Assembly: GCA_030636065.1 (NCBI GenBank) | Contig: DAOVXR010000115.1 | Coordinates: forward strand, 1 to 6,179 | Origin: Sedimentisphaerales bacterium | GTDB taxonomy: Bacteria; Planctomycetota; Phycisphaerae; Sedimentisphaerales; SM23-30 | Direction: 5' to 3' | Length of the DNA stretch: 6,179 nt | Shown: piece by piece, positions 5,577-6,179 of the stretch | Layout: every line of letters begins with the position of its first letter | How positions within the stretch are numbered: position 1 is the stretch's first letter | Made by a program: the position numbers and the translations under genes | The notes under the pieces: generated by a model | The model's database searches: none | What the model was told of the DNA's origin: nothing | What the model saw: only the letters and a program-made list of their open reading frames with translations

Positions 5577-5623
5577 GCGGCGCCCGGGGCCACCCCGCTA
5601 AAATGTTACAACTCTTAAAATCA

Positions 5624-6179
5624 TTAAATTCTTATCACGCGTGCGGTCAGTTCCGAAAGCCGCTGCCAGACTCCCTGTCGGGACATGGTTTCGTTATTGT
5701 CCAGCCGTCCGACTTCAGACGAAACCGCGTGACGAGCCTCAGTAAGATTCTGTTCGGCTTTTTCGATGTACTCGGCAGCGCGATGACGAGCGTAATCGAG
5801 GCTGCCGGTTCGATGGAGTTTTTGTAATATTTCCTGATGCTGCTCCCGGAGTTGTTGAGCAGTCCGGTGAGAGGCTGATTTGGCCATGTCGTGCCACCAT
5901 TTTTTGTCGTCCGGCGAGGCATTCTGCAGAAAATGGATACAGGGCAAAGTGATTTTTTCGAGTACAAGGTCTGTGCCCAGCGTTTTGCCGGCGGAATCCT
6001 CATCGCCCACGAGGTCGGTAACATCATCCACAATCTGGTAAGCAATTCCGAGGTTCAAGCCAAACGAATTGAAAAGACGGCAGGCAGCCTCCGGCATACC
6101 AGCGGCGGCGGCGCCCAAATGGCAGCAAAGCGACATAAGACTGGCGGTTTTACAGGTGATAATATCAATGTAGCTCTGC
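5624..6179 (-). CDS. Polyprenyl (long-chain isoprenyl) diphosphate synthase, C-terminal part
   Basis: This is the 3' part of a trans-isoprenyl diphosphate synthase, which condenses isopentenyl diphosphate with an allylic diphosphate to build prenyl chains for quinones or other lipids. The frame is open to the right edge, so the start and the first Asp-rich motif are outside the window. The 184 visible codons begin QSYIDIITCKTASL, matching the conserved Lys-Thr segment of helix G. QIVDDVTDLVGDED follows; DDVTD (6014-6028) is the second Asp-rich DDxxD motif that binds Mg-diphosphate. GKTLGTDLVLEKITLP is the conserved Gly-Lys loop after it. An internal Met at 6134-6136 should not be used as the start, since conserved sequence continues upstream. 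Chain length (farnesyl, geranylgeranyl, hepta- or octaprenyl) cannot be told without the N-terminal half; the sequence looks more like the long-chain quinone-type enzymes. Stop is TAA at 5624-5626. Confidence 0.93.
   Translation of the reverse strand, partial: QSYIDIITCKTASLMSLCCHLGAAAAGMPEAACRLFNSFGLNLGIAYQIVDDVTDLVGDEDSAGKTLGTDLVLEKITLPCIHFLQNASPDDKKWWHDMAKSASHRTAQQLREQHQEILQKLHRTGSLDYARHRAAEYIEKAEQNLTEARHAVSSEVGRLDNNETMSRQGVWQRLSELTARVIRI

Noticed and set aside
2174..5582. CRISPR array made of the short palindromic repeats
   Set aside because: Repeats are of differing sequence, irregularly spaced, interrupted by genes, and there are no cas genes.

Overview
The window is about 6.2 kb of chromosomal bacterial sequence with all recognisable genes on the minus strand. 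In transcription order they are a long-chain isoprenyl diphosphate synthase (3' part), rmuC, a remnant of a sensor kinase, two paralogous NarL/FixJ-type response regulators, and glmS (nearly complete, its 3' end beyond the left edge). Base composition is moderate. The spacers are long and rich in short dispersed hairpins. Gene content and repeat style would suit a Planctomycetota/PVC-type or another slow-growing environmental Gram-negative genome, but this is an impression and no marker in the window fixes the lineage.

Layout: 1-1766 glmS. 1767-2314 is a gene-free spacer with a 12-bp perfect hairpin, a cluster of degenerate AATGACGAA nonamers and a run of hairpins. 2315-2965 is response regulator 1. 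2966-3380 is a gene-free spacer with a palindrome and a hairpin. 3381-4034 is response regulator 2. 4055-4153 is the C-terminal tail of a histidine kinase whose body is missing. 4154-4297 holds two hairpins, the second ending in the rmuC stop codon. 4298-5425 is rmuC. 5426-5623 is a hairpin-rich spacer. 5624-6179 is the isoprenyl diphosphate synthase.

The most distinctive content lies between the genes. Six short palindromes of four stem types all end, on the plus strand, in CTAC. Read on the minus strand, each is a GTAG foot followed by a hairpin, which is the hallmark of REP sequences recognised by REP-associated tyrosine transposases (RAYT/TnpA-REP, related to IS200/IS605). All six point the same way. 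Two are joined, exactly at the GTAG, to two copies of a 44-bp repeat. Those copies form a bulged hairpin and differ by a compensatory base-pair change (CCCC/GGGG versus CCAC/GTGG). No transposase gene is present, so any enzyme would act in trans.

The genes serve housekeeping and signalling roles (amino-sugar synthesis, isoprenoid chain synthesis, a putative nuclease, two-component output) and do not form an obvious single pathway. The two regulators look like an orphaned or rearranged two-component locus. I see no CRISPR array, tRNA, rRNA, phage gene or clear defence island.
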